This document shows, piece after piece, positions 1 to 6,995 of a DNA stretch of 8,694 bases. Source of the stretch: Bacteroidota bacterium (GTDB lineage Bacteria > Bacteroidota > Bacteroidia > Flavobacteriales_F > PHOS-HE28); assembly GCA_963169595.1 (NCBI GenBank), contig CAUJFM010000095.1, forward strand, positions 1 through 8,694, given 5' to 3'. The notes under the pieces were generated by a model. It did not search any database. It was not told the origin of the DNA and saw nothing but the letters and a program-made list of their open reading frames with translations. Positions within the stretch are counted from its first letter, which is position 1; every line of letters starts with the position of its first letter. Position numbers and translations under genes: made by a program.

Positions 1-686
1 CGGCTGGCGAAGCGGAAGGTGCGGTCGGTGAGGGCACCCACTGGGCACACATCGATCATGTTGCCGCTGAACTCATTGTCCACCGCGTGCTGGATGTAGG
101 TGCTGATCTCGGCGGCATCCCCGCGGTTGATCACCCCATGCACCCGCCCAGGCGTGAGTTGGTCGGCCACCTTCACACACCGGTAGCAAAGGATGCACCG
201 GGTCATGTGCAGCTTGATCTTGTCCCCGATGTCGATCGGGTCAAAGGTGCGGCGCTCGAACTCGTAGCGGCTTTCGGACTTTCCGTTCTCGTAGCTCAGG
301 TCCTGCAGGTGGCACTCACCGGCCTGGTCGCACACGGGACAGTCCAGCGGGTGGTTGATCAGCAGCATCTCCACCACTCCGTTCCGGGCGTCGATCAGCG
401 ACGGATCGGTGGTGTTGGCCACCTCCATGCCGTCCATCACCGTGGTGCGGCAGCTGGCCACGGGCTTGGGCATGGGACGCGGGTCCTTGTCGCTGCCCTT
501 GGTCACCTTCACGATGCAGGTGCGGCAGTAGCCACCACTGGTCTTCAGCTTGCTGTAGTAGCACATCGCGGGCGGCACCACATGGCGGTCGGCCTTGTTG
601 CGCTCCCCGATCATGCGGGCGGCCTGCAGGATCGTGGTGCCTTCCGGGACCTCGATCTGGACGCCATCTATGGTGACCTTCGGCAT
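1..686 (-). CDS. nuoG: NADH-quinone oxidoreductase subunit G (NuoG), N-terminal part, cut by window edge
   Basis: Large peripheral-arm subunit of complex I. It carries iron-sulfur clusters that pass electrons from NuoF/NuoE toward NuoB. The 228 visible residues cover the ferredoxin-like N-terminus and the following cluster domains. The N1b [2Fe-2S] ligands are C42, C54, C57 and C79. The N5 cluster motif is H112-x3-C116-x2-C119-x5-C125. The N4 ligands are C164, C167, C170 and C214 (the last in DVCPVGALTDR). The molybdopterin-like C-terminal domain lies beyond the left edge. The chosen ATG (684-686) is 3 nt after the nuoF stop and gives the family-typical opening MPKVTIDGVQIEVPEGTTIL. There is no obvious ribosome binding site, so translation probably depends on coupling to nuoF. 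The family assignment is near certain; whether the full gene is intact cannot be seen. Confidence 0.97.
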   Translation of the reverse strand, partial: MPKVTIDGVQIEVPEGTTILQAARMIGERNKADRHVVPPAMCYYSKLKTSGGYCRTCIVKVTKGSDKDPRPMPKPVASCRTTVMDGMEVANTTDPSLIDARNGVVEMLLINHPLDCPVCDQAGECHLQDLSYENGKSESRYEFERRTFDPIDIGDKIKLHMTRCILCYRCVKVADQLTPGRVHGVINRGDAAEISTYIQHAVDNEFSGNMIDVCPVGALTDRTFRFAS

Positions 687-689
687 GGC

Positions 690-2045
690 TTAAGCGGTCG
701 CGAATTTGGCATTCCGCACGAAAGGTTCCTTGGCGAAGTGCTTCGGGTCCTTCACTTTCTGCGGGAAACGCACGTGATACTCGAACTCGTCCCGGAAGTG
801 CCGGATGGCCGATGCCACGGGCCAGGCCGCCGCATCGCCCAGCGGGCAGATGGTGTTCCCTTCGATCTTCCGCTGGATGTCCCAGAGCAGGTCGATGTCC
901 TCCATGCGGCCCTCCCCGTGCTCCAGACGCTCCAGCACCTTCTCCAGCCAGCCGGTGCCCTCGCGGCAGGGGCTGCACTGGCCGCAGCTCTCGTGGTGAT
1001 AGAAGCGGGCGTGGTTCCAGGTGCTGCGCACGATGCACTGGGCATCGTTATAAGCATAGAAGCCACCCGAGCCGAGCATGGTGCCGCTGGCGAAGCCGCC
1101 ATCGCTCAGGCTCTCGTAGGTCATCAGGCGGCTCTCACCGGCAGCGGTCTTGAGGAACAGCTCGTAGGGCACGATGGGCACGCTGCTGCCCCCGGGCACC
1201 ACGGCCTTGAAGGCCCGGCCTTCGACCCCACCGCACCATTCATCGCTGTTGATGAACTCGTCGCAGCTCACGCCCAGCTCGATCTCGTACACGCCGGGGC
1301 GCTTGATGTTGCCGCCCGCGCTGATCAGCTTGGTGCCGGTGCTCTTGCCCACACCGATCTTGGCATACTCCTCACCGCCGTCGTTCACGATGGGGACCAC
1401 GGCAGCGATGGTCTCCACGTTGTTCACCACCGTGGGGCGGTCGTAGAGGCCCTTCACGGCGGGGAAGGGCGGCTTGATGCGGGGATTGCCGCGCTTGCCC
1501 TCCAGGCTCTCCAGCAGGGCCGTCTCCTCGCCGCAGATGTAGGCGCCTGCGCCCACCTGCACATGGATGTCCAGGTCGTAGCCCGTGCCCAGGATGTTCT
1601 TCCCGAGCCAGCCGGCGGCATAAGCCTCGGCGATGGCCCGTTCCAGGATGCGGCTCACGTAGAAGTACTCGCCGCGGATGTAGATGAAGCTCAGGTTCGA
1701 GCCCAGCGCGTAGCTGGCCGTCACCATACCCTCGATCAGCAGGTGGGGGATCCGCTCCATCAGGTAGCGGTCCTTGAAGGTGCCGGGCTCGCTCTCGTCG
1801 GCGTTCACCACCAGGTGGCGGGGCACGCCTTCGGGCTTGGCTAGGAAGCTCCACTTCATGCCCGTGGGGAAGCCAGCGCCACCGCGGCCGCGCAGGCCGC
1901 TCTTCTTCACCTCCTCCACCACGGCCTCGGGGCTCATGGTGCGCAGGGCCTTCTCCACACTGCGGTAACCGCCCTTGGCGCGGTAGGTCTCCAGGCCCTG
2001 GATGCCCGGCACGTCGGCGTGTTCGAGTAGCAGTTTGCGGCCCAT
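690..2045 (-). CDS. nuoF: NADH-quinone oxidoreductase subunit F (NuoF), FMN and NADH-binding
   Basis: Cytoplasmic subunit of complex I that binds NADH, takes its hydride on FMN and hands electrons to cluster N3. The protein has 451 residues, a normal family length. The glycine-rich NADH/FMN segment GLRGRGGAGFPTGMKW is at residues 50-65, and the flavin-site motif NADESEPGTFKDR at 81-93. GAGAYICGEETALLESLEG is at 165-183. The [4Fe-4S] N3 ligands are C354, C357 and C360 (SCGQCSPCREG), with the fourth, C400, in NTICPLGDAA. An upstream in-frame start at 2183 would add 46 low-complexity residues read from inside nuoE, so I chose ATG 2045. Its A is the last base of the nuoE TGA (TGATG), a typical translational-coupling junction. 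A 3 nt gap separates it from nuoG. Confidence 0.98.
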   Translation of the reverse strand: MGRKLLLEHADVPGIQGLETYRAKGGYRSVEKALRTMSPEAVVEEVKKSGLRGRGGAGFPTGMKWSFLAKPEGVPRHLVVNADESEPGTFKDRYLMERIPHLLIEGMVTASYALGSNLSFIYIRGEYFYVSRILERAIAEAYAAGWLGKNILGTGYDLDIHVQVGAGAYICGEETALLESLEGKRGNPRIKPPFPAVKGLYDRPTVVNNVETIAAVVPIVNDGGEEYAKIGVGKSTGTKLISAGGNIKRPGVYEIELGVSCDEFINSDEWCGGVEGRAFKAVVPGGSSVPIVPYELFLKTAAGESRLMTYESLSDGGFASGTMLGSGGFYAYNDAQCIVRSTWNHARFYHHESCGQCSPCREGTGWLEKVLERLEHGEGRMEDIDLLWDIQRKIEGNTICPLGDAAAWPVASAIRHFRDEFEYHVRFPQKVKDPKHFAKEPFVRNAKFATA

Positions 2046-2602
2046 CAGCGGTCGGTGTAGTTGGTGCGCTGGTCCCGTGCGCGCAGTTGGTCGATCAGGG
2101 CATCCACCCGTTCGATGGTGAGGTCCTCGTGGTAGCCAGCACCGCACTGAAGCATGGGACCGGTGCCGCAGCTGCCCAGGCACTCCACCGCCTTCAGGGT
2201 GAACATGCCGTCCTTGGTGGTCTCCCCGGCGTGGATGCCCAGCTTGCGCTCCAGGTGGGCGATGATCTCGTCACTGCCGCGCAGCATGCAGGGTGTGGTC
2301 CGGCACACGTCGAGCACATAGGTGCCCACCGGGTGCAGGTTGAACATGCTGTAGAAGCTGGCCACCTCGTACACCTCGATATGCTGCAGGCCCAGCAGGT
2401 GCGCCACGGCGTCCATCGCGTTCACGCTCAGCCAGCCGTCGTTCTCGGCCTGGGCGATGTGCAGGATGGGGATGAGCGCGCTCTTGCTTCGGCCCTGCGG
2501 ATAGCGGGCGATGATGGAACGGCATTCGGCCAGGGCGGCCTCGCTGAAGGCGAAGGGCAGGGTGCCGGCCGTGGTGGTGATGGGTCGTGTACGGGCTGAC
2601 AT
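2045..2602 (-). CDS. nuoE: NADH-quinone oxidoreductase subunit E (NuoE), 24 kDa [2Fe-2S] subunit
   Basis: Thioredoxin-like ferredoxin subunit of complex I that pairs with NuoF and holds the off-path [2Fe-2S] cluster N1a. The protein has 185 residues from the chosen ATG. An N-terminal helical region includes RYPQGRSKSALIPILHIAQ (33-51), followed by the conserved VYEVASFYSMF (77-87). The N1a ligands are C100 and C105 (CRTTPC) and C141 and C145 (CLGSC). ATG at 2602-2600 overlaps the nuoD TGA by one base (TGATG), the same geometry as the nuoE/nuoF junction. A GTG one codon upstream (2605) would also be in frame but would overlap nuoD by 4 nt, and I consider it less likely. The first ~15 residues are Thr/Pro-rich and not conserved in the family as I know it. 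Confidence 0.97.
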   Translation of the reverse strand: MSARTRPITTTAGTLPFAFSEAALAECRSIIARYPQGRSKSALIPILHIAQAENDGWLSVNAMDAVAHLLGLQHIEVYEVASFYSMFNLHPVGTYVLDVCRTTPCMLRGSDEIIAHLERKLGIHAGETTKDGMFTLKAVECLGSCGTGPMLQCGAGYHEDLTIERVDALIDQLRARDQRTNYTDR

Positions 2603-3837
2603 CACGCGTCGAGTTCACCGGCGATCACGTTCAAGCTGCTCATGGTGAGGATGGCATCGCTCAGCATGCTGCCCTTGATCATCTCCGGGAAGGCCTGGTA
2701 ATAAATGAAACACGGACGCCGCAGGTGCAGGCGGAAGGGGGTGCGGCCACCATCGCTCACCAGGTAGAACCCCAGCTCACCGTTGCCGCCCTCCACACAG
2801 TGGTACACCTCGCCCACCGGCACCTCGGTCTCGCCCATGACGATCTTGAAGTGCCAGATGAGGGGCTCCATGGCGCTGTACACCTCCTCCTTGGGCGGCA
2901 GCACCCATTCGGGGGCGTCGGCACGGAAGGTGGTCTTGTCGGACAGCTTGTCCAGTTTGTCCAGGGCCTGGCGGATGATGGAGAGGCTCTCCCACATCTC
3001 CTGCTGGCGCACCATGAAGCGATCGTAGGTGTCGCCGCTCTGGCCCACGGGGATGATGAAATCGAACTCGTCGTAGCTGCTGTACGGGTTGGCCACGCGC
3101 ACGTCGTAGTCCACCCCGCAGGCCCGCAGGTTCGGTCCGGTGAAGCCGTACTCCAGGGCGCGGTCGGCGGGGAAGGGACAGCAGTTCACCGTGCGGTCCA
3201 TGAAGATGCGGTTGCGCACCAGCATGCTCTCGAACTCCTTGAGGGCGGCGGGCAGCTCCTTCACGATGGCGCGGATGCGCTTCCACGCCTCATCGCTCCA
3301 GTTGCGCTCCCAGCCACCGATGCGGCCCATGTTGGTGGTGAGCCGTGCACCGCAGATCTCCTCGTACACATCGTAGATCCGCTCGCGCCACTGGTACACG
3401 TACAGGAAGGGCGTGGTGGCCCCGGCGTCCTGGCCGATGATGGTGTTGCAGATGATGTGGTCGGCGATGCGCGCCAGTTCCATCACGACCACCCGCATGT
3501 ACTGCACGCGCTTGGGCACCTCGATGCCCGCCAGCTTCTCCACCGTCATGTGCCAGCCCATGTTGTTGATGGGGGCACTGCAGTAGTTCATCCGGTCCGT
3601 GAGGGTGGTGATCTGGTAGAACGGGCGGCGTTCGGCCAGCTTCTCGAAGGCGCGGTGGATGTAGCCGATGGTCTGCTCGGCGTCCAGGATCACCTCCCCG
3701 TCCAGGGTGAGCACGTTCTGGAAGATGCCGTGCGTGGCCGGGTGGGTGGGACCCAGGTTCAACGTGGTGAGCTCGCGCAGGTCGCGGCCCTCCACGTGGT
3801 CCAGCATCCAGAAATCAGGGCGTTCAGGCTGCTTCAT
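2602..3837 (-). CDS. nuoD: NADH-quinone oxidoreductase subunit D (NuoD), 49 kDa quinone-site subunit
   Basis: Core subunit of complex I, related to the large subunit of NiFe hydrogenases, which forms the quinone-reduction pocket together with NuoB. The protein has 411 residues, a full-length stand-alone NuoD and not a NuoCD fusion. Near the N-terminus it has [10 protein letters not shown] (28-37), with the quinone-loop histidines H32 and H36. Tyr85 in RMNYCSAP matches the tyrosine that contacts the quinone head group in characterised homologues. The C-terminus reads [12 protein letters not shown]; the family normally ends in a GE(V/I/L)DR-like motif, so the last Arg appears replaced by Ala. 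ATG 3837 lies in an ATGA overlap of 4 nt with the nuoC stop. Starts further upstream read through nuoC in the wrong frame and were rejected. Confidence 0.97.
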   Translation of the reverse strand: MKQPERPDFWMLDHVEGRDLRELTTLNLGPTHPATHGIFQNVLTLDGEVILDAEQTIGYIHRAFEKLAERRPFYQITTLTDRMNYCSAPINNMGWHMTVEKLAGIEVPKRVQYMRVVVMELARIADHIICNTIIGQDAGATTPFLYVYQWRERIYDVYEEICGARLTTNMGRIGGWERNWSDEAWKRIRAIVKELPAALKEFESMLVRNRIFMDRTVNCCPFPADRALEYGFTGPNLRACGVDYDVRVANPYSSYDEFDFIIPVGQSGDTYDRFMVRQQEMWESLSIIRQALDKLDKLSDKTTFRADAPEWVLPPKEEVYSAMEPLIWHFKIVMGETEVPVGEVYHCVEGGNGELGFYLVSDGGRTPFRLHLRRPCFIYYQAFPEMIKGSMLSDAILTMSSLNVIAGELDA

Positions 3838-4343
3838 CGGCCGAAGAAGGTGTCGTCCTTGTCGCGTCGGGTGGGGTCCTCCAGCGGATAATCCTTCCGC
3901 AGGGGGAAGGCCGGGAAGTCCTCCATGTTGAGGATGCGCTTCAGATTGGGGTGTCCGGTGAACTTCAATCCGAAGAAGTCCCAGGTCTCCCGTTCCATCC
4001 AGTTGGCCGTGGCCCACAGGTCGGTCACCGTGGGGAACACGGCATCGGCCAGGGTGGTGCGGCTCTTCACCCGGATGCGGTGCCCCGCCCGCATGTTGTG
4101 CAGGTGGTACACGATGCCGAGCTCCTTCTCCTCGCCGGGGAAGTGCATGCCGCACAGGGTGGTGAGGAAGGTGAAGCCGAGCTCGTCGCGCAGATGGCGC
4201 AGCACCTCGTGAAGGCCCGCCTTGTGCACATGCACGCAGAGCAGGTCGCCCTCCGGCCCCACCTGGTGCACGTGGTCGGGGAACCGGGCCATGTGCTCCT
4301 GCACCAGCTGGTCGCGGTCGGTCCGCACGTTGGTCGCAGGCAT
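3834..4343 (-). CDS. nuoC: NADH-quinone oxidoreductase subunit C (NuoC), 30 kDa subunit
   Basis: Peripheral-arm subunit of complex I without a redox cofactor; it helps anchor NuoD and NuoB. The protein has 169 residues, the usual length for an unfused NuoC. The family signature begins [18 protein letters not shown] at residue 117 and is followed by the typical tail [13 protein letters not shown]. The start ATG 4343 lies 2 nt after the nuoB stop, and the stop overlaps the nuoD start by 4 nt (ATGA). The N-terminal ~30 residues are hydrophilic and variable, as expected for the family. No plausible alternative assignment. Confidence 0.96.
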   Translation of the reverse strand: MPATNVRTDRDQLVQEHMARFPDHVHQVGPEGDLLCVHVHKAGLHEVLRHLRDELGFTFLTTLCGMHFPGEEKELGIVYHLHNMRAGHRIRVKSRTTLADAVFPTVTDLWATANWMERETWDFFGLKFTGHPNLKRILNMEDFPAFPLRKDYPLEDPTRRDKDDTFFGR

Positions 4344-4345
4344 GG

Positions 4346-4909
4346 TCAGTCGATGGCGTATTTGGTCAGCAGGTCGGCATACTCCTGGCTGTAGCGCCGG
4401 CGCATGCCCTCGTGGGCCGCCAGCTCCTGGATGCGGAGGATGCCGTCGATGATCTGTTCAGGACGGGGCGGGCAGCCGGGGATGTAGACATCCACCGGGA
4501 TCACCCGGTCGATGCCCTGCAGCACGCTGTAGGTGTCGAAGATGCCGCCCGTGCTCGCACAAGCCCCCATGCTCAGCACCCATTTGGGCTCGGCCATCTG
4601 CATGTACACCTCGCGCAGCACCGGGGCCATCTTCTTGGCGATGGTGCCCATCACCATCAGCAGGTCGCTCTGGCGGGGGCTGAAGCTGAGGCGCTCCATG
4701 CCGAAGCGGCTCAGGTCATAGTGCGAGCTCATGGCGCTCATGAACTCGATGCCGCAGCACGAGGTGGCGAAGGGCAGCGGCCACAGGCTGTTCTTGCGGG
4801 CCAGGCCCACGGCCTGCTCCAGCGAGGTGGCGAAGAAACCCGACCCCATGTGGCCCTCCGGGGGAGCGGCCAGGGTCGGCTTCTGACGTTCAAGTGACCG
4901 TTCGTCCAT
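4346..4909 (-). CDS. nuoB: NADH-quinone oxidoreductase subunit B (NuoB), N2 cluster subunit
   Basis: Complex I subunit that carries cluster N2, the last iron-sulfur centre before quinone. The protein has 187 residues. The tandem cysteines C51-C52 are in FATSCCGIEFM, C117 is in GACASTGG, and C146 is in IPGCPPRPEQIIDGI, which together make the four unusual N2 ligands. All are intact. Start ATG 4909 shares one base with the nuoA stop (TAATG), and the stop lies 2 nt before nuoC. The ~20 residues before the conserved core are polar and variable. Confidence 0.98.
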   Translation of the reverse strand: MDERSLERQKPTLAAPPEGHMGSGFFATSLEQAVGLARKNSLWPLPFATSCCGIEFMSAMSSHYDLSRFGMERLSFSPRQSDLLMVMGTIAKKMAPVLREVYMQMAEPKWVLSMGACASTGGIFDTYSVLQGIDRVIPVDVYIPGCPPRPEQIIDGILRIQELAAHEGMRRRYSQEYADLLTKYAID

Positions 4910-5280
4910 TATTCGAAGCGCATGACGCCCTTGCGGAGCACGTAGAACAGCCCGGCGAGGACAAATACCACGAACACGACCATTTCCACGAAGCCAACAA
5001 GCCCGAGGGTCTTGAAGTTCACCGCCCAGGGATAGAGGAAGATGACCTCCACGTCAAAGAGCACGAACAGGATGGCGATGAGGAGGTACTTCACCGAGAA
5101 GGGCGAACGGGCGTTGCCCTGTTGCTCGATGCCACACTCAAAGTTCTCGTCCTTCTTACGCCCCCGGAGCTTCGGACCCACCCAGGCCGCCAGCGAGAGG
5201 GTGAAGCCCACGAAGCCCAGGGCGAGCAGCGTCTGGAGGACGATGGGCAGGTAATCGACCGGTCCTGAAATGGGTTCCAT
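4909..5280 (-). CDS. nuoA: NADH-quinone oxidoreductase subunit A (NuoA), membrane subunit
   Basis: Membrane subunit of complex I at the junction between the membrane and peripheral arms. The protein has 123 residues with three predicted transmembrane helices, at about residues 10-34, 62-84 and 92-115. The conserved loop after helix 1 contains ENFECGIE (45-52), with the cysteine corresponding to the ND3 loop cysteine. The family signature FDVEVIFLYPWAV spans 75-87. I chose ATG 5280 because it starts at the usual distance before helix 1. In-frame starts up to 5334 would add about 18 non-conserved residues and run across the predicted promoter box. It is the first nuo gene, followed directly by nuoB with a 1 nt overlap. 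Confidence 0.96.
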   Translation of the reverse strand: MEPISGPVDYLPIVLQTLLALGFVGFTLSLAAWVGPKLRGRKKDENFECGIEQQGNARSPFSVKYLLIAILFVLFDVEVIFLYPWAVNFKTLGLVGFVEMVVFVVFVLAGLFYVLRKGVMRFE

Positions 5281-5305
5281 CGGTGTATGCTGCGCTTGGG
5301 GTGCG

Positions 5306-5313
5306 CAAATGTA
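5306..5313 (-). promoter_or_regulatory. Bacteroidota-type -7 promoter box (TACATTTG) for the nuo operon
   Basis: Read on the minus strand, the sequence is TACATTTG, a perfect match to the TAnnTTTG -7 element of Bacteroidota primary sigma factors. It lies 25 nt upstream of the nuoA ATG, which implies a leader of only about 20 nt. No convincing TTTG -33 element is visible at the expected distance, so the promoter may be weak or activator-dependent. The match is seen directly; its function is inferred. Confidence 0.5.
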
Positions 5314-5320
5314 TGCTCCC

Positions 5321-5343
5321 CGGATCATCCGCACCCTGATCGG
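5321..5343. promoter_or_regulatory. Operator-like inverted repeat in the divergent nuoA / CoA-transferase spacer
   Basis: CGGATCA (5321-5327) and TGATCGG (5337-5343) form an imperfect dyad: 6 of 7 positions pair across a 9-nt spacer. The left arm also belongs to a shorter perfect dyad, CGGAT-C-ATCCG (5321-5331). The element sits immediately upstream of the predicted nuo -7 box, where an activator or repressor would act, and it could influence both divergent genes. No regulator gene is present in the window. A chance repeat in GC-rich DNA is possible. Confidence 0.3.
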
Positions 5344-5460
5344 AAGGCCTTTTCAGGCGCTGCACCCGGGGGCCGCTCCGAGGGGTCCCGGACCGGCATC
5401 TGGCACCAGAGGGCGAACTTCGCCCCGCCCGCCGATGCCCATCGCCTTTGCGGCCCATGC

Positions 5461-6750
5461 ATGTCCTCCCTCCCCTGGATGTCCGCCACCGAGGCCGTGC
5501 GCCTGGTGAACAGCGGCGACCGCGTCTTCATCCACGGTAGCGCCGCCACCCCCGTGCGCCTGGTGCGCGCCCTGCTGGACCGCCATGCCGAGCTGCACGA
5601 TGTGGAGCTCACCGCCATCAGCACCTTCGGGGACCTGGGCTTCGACCGGCCCGAGGTGCAGGGCCCCTTCTACCTGAACTCGCTCTTCGTGAGCGCCAAC
5701 ATGCGCAGCATGGTGGATGGGCCTTACGGCGACTATGTGCCCGTCTTCCTCAGCGAGATCCCGCGCCTCTTCGAGAAGGGCATCCTTCCGCTCGATGTGG
5801 CGCTGGTGCATGTGTCGCCGCCCGACCGGCACGGCTGGTGCTCCCTGGGCGTGAGCGTGGACGTGGCCCGCAGCGCCGTGCGCAACGCCCGCACCCTCAT
5901 TGCGCAGGTGAACCCGAACATGCCCCGCACCCTCGGCGACGGCCATGTGCATATCAGCCGCTTCGCCGCGCTGGTGGAGGTGAACGACCCGCTGCCCGAG
6001 GTGGACTACGCCGCACAGGTGGGGCCGAAGGAGCGCCGCATCGCCGAGCTCGTCAGCGCCCTGGTGGAGGATGGCAGCACCCTGCAGCTGGGCATCGGCG
6101 CCATCCCCGACGCCATCCTGGGTGCACTAGGCGGCCACAAGGACCTCGGCATCCACACCGAGATGTGCTCCAACGGCATCATCGAGCTGGTGCGCAGCGG
6201 CGTGGTCACCAACAAGTACAAGAAGAAACACCGCGGCAAGGTGGCCACCGCCTTCGCCTTCGGCACCCGCCGCCTCTACGACCTGGTGGACGACAACCCC
6301 TTCTTCACCTTCCTCGACGCGCAGTACGTCAACGATGGCAAGGTGATCCGCGAGAACCCCAAGGTGGTGGCCGTCAACAGCGCCATCGAGGTGGACTTCA
6401 CCGGCCAGGTGTGCGCGGACAGCATCGGCACCTACCAGTTCAGCGGCGTGGGCGGGCAGATGGACTTCATGCGCGGGGCGGCCCTGAGCGAGGGCGGCAA
6501 GCCCATCATCGCCCTGTGCAGCACCACCGCCAAGGGTGCCAGCAAGATCGTCCCCTTCCTGAAGCCCGGCGCCGGTGTGGTCACCACCCGGGCCCACGTG
6601 CACTACGTGGTCACCGAACACGGCGTGGCCTACCTCTACGGCAAGAACCTGCAGCAGCGCGCCCAGGCGTTGACGGACATCGCCGCCCCGGAACACCGGG
6701 AGGAGCTGGAGAAGGCGTATCGGGAGCGGTTCGAGAAGCACCGTAGCTGA
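5461..6750 (+). CDS. Acetyl-CoA hydrolase / acyl-CoA:acetate CoA-transferase family protein
   Basis: Cytoplasmic enzyme of the acetyl-CoA hydrolase/transferase family (4-hydroxybutyrate CoA-transferase, succinyl-CoA:acetate CoA-transferase and relatives), which moves CoA between carboxylic acids through a glutamyl-CoA intermediate. The protein has 429 residues, the usual length. The N-terminal domain opens with SGDRVFIHGSAATP (18-31) and contains HVSPPDRHGWCSLG (117-130). The C-terminal domain has GIGAIPDAIL, then LGIHTEMCSNG, whose Glu234 aligns with the catalytic glutamate of the family. It also has GVGGQMDF (329-336) and VTEHGVAYLYG (384-394). I chose ATG 5461; ATG 5479 is a credible alternative, and an upstream extension to 5287 is unlike the family. 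No Shine-Dalgarno sequence is seen. The gene is divergent from nuoA across 180 nt. The substrate pair cannot be decided from sequence; acetate with succinyl- or butyryl-type CoA is plausible. Confidence 0.93.
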   Translation: MSSLPWMSATEAVRLVNSGDRVFIHGSAATPVRLVRALLDRHAELHDVELTAISTFGDLGFDRPEVQGPFYLNSLFVSANMRSMVDGPYGDYVPVFLSEIPRLFEKGILPLDVALVHVSPPDRHGWCSLGVSVDVARSAVRNARTLIAQVNPNMPRTLGDGHVHISRFAALVEVNDPLPEVDYAAQVGPKERRIAELVSALVEDGSTLQLGIGAIPDAILGALGGHKDLGIHTEMCSNGIIELVRSGVVTNKYKKKHRGKVATAFAFGTRRLYDLVDDNPFFTFLDAQYVNDGKVIRENPKVVAVNSAIEVDFTGQVCADSIGTYQFSGVGGQMDFMRGAALSEGGKPIIALCSTTAKGASKIVPFLKPGAGVVTTRAHVHYVVTEHGVAYLYGKNLQQRAQALTDIAAPEHREELEKAYRERFEKHRS

Positions 6751-6754
6751 TCGC

Positions 6755-6771
6755 GGACGCAACATGCGTCC
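6755..6771. terminator. Possible bidirectional terminator hairpin
   Basis: GGACGC (6755-6760), a 5-nt loop AACAT, and GCGTCC (6766-6771) make a perfect 6-bp stem. It starts 4 nt after the stop codon of the CoA-transferase gene, in the 74-nt gap between two converging genes. There is no T-tract on either strand, so this is not a textbook intrinsic terminator. Nothing else is evident in the gap 6751-6824. Confidence 0.3.
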
Positions 6772-6824
6772 CACCGCAACAAGGGGATCAAGTTCACATC
6801 GACCTTGGGTTCCTCCTGAAGGGC

Positions 6825-6995
6825 TCACGACTGCACGTAGAGCAGAACGAGCAGCGCACCAATGAATAGTATACCCACCAACAAGGTGAGGAACTGTACG
6901 AGCTCACGCAGGGAATGACGCGTCGAGCTCAGCACGCTGCGCCCATAGAGCGCCAGCACAAGAAGTACCAGACCAATGCTCACCACGTATGCCAT
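6825..6995 (-). CDS. Small two-helix membrane protein, 56 residues, unknown function
   Basis: I do not recognise this family. The frame is open from ATG 6995 to TGA 6825 and encodes 56 residues. Helix 1 is about residues 3-17 (VVSIGLVLLVLALY). A short polar, basic linker follows, containing GRSVLSSTRHS and LRE (18-31). Helix 2 is about 33-54 (LTLLVGILFIGALLVLLYV). Both termini are short. The start lies inside the end of the upstream PLP-enzyme gene (16-nt overlap). It is preceded by GGAG with a 5-nt spacer (7001-7004), one of the clearest ribosome binding sites in the window. The codons include several A/T-ending ones (GTA, CTT, ATT, ATA, CTA, TTG), which are rarer in the nuo genes. It is probably the last gene of the cluster that starts with the AAA+ ATPase. 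The continuous hydrophobic pattern and the ribosome binding site argue for a real gene; homology is untested. Confidence 0.65.
   Translation of the reverse strand: MAYVVSIGLVLLVLALYGRSVLSSTRHSLRELVQFLTLLVGILFIGALLVLLYVQS

Noticed and set aside
87..1844. Long open frame on the plus strand, 585 codons
   Set aside because: It lies antisense to nuoG and nuoF, is rich in His/Ala/Gly/Val as expected from the complement of GC-rich codons, and shows no domain; it is a shadow of the real genes.
2587..3891. Long open frame on the plus strand, 434 codons
   Set aside because: Antisense to nuoD and part of nuoC, with the same biased composition and no recognisable motif.
5443..5450. TTTG in CGCCTTTG as a possible -7 box for the CoA-transferase gene
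   Set aside because: The TA of the TAnnTTTG consensus is missing and the box would sit only 10 nt from the chosen ATG; too weak to call.
5287..5460. N-terminal extension of the CoA-transferase to an ATG at 5287
   Set aside because: The extra 58 residues are Pro/Gly/Arg-rich, unlike the family, and would cover the divergent promoter region.
5497..5565. Repeated string GTGCGCCTGGTG near the start of the CoA-transferase gene
   Set aside because: Both copies encode ordinary V-R-L-V segments with preferred GC-rich codons; a coincidence of codon usage, not a repeat element.
5838..6746. Second plus-strand frame inside the CoA-transferase gene, 302 codons
   Set aside because: Arg/Pro/Gly/His-rich frame-shifted reading of a clearly conserved enzyme; no evidence of a real overlapping protein.
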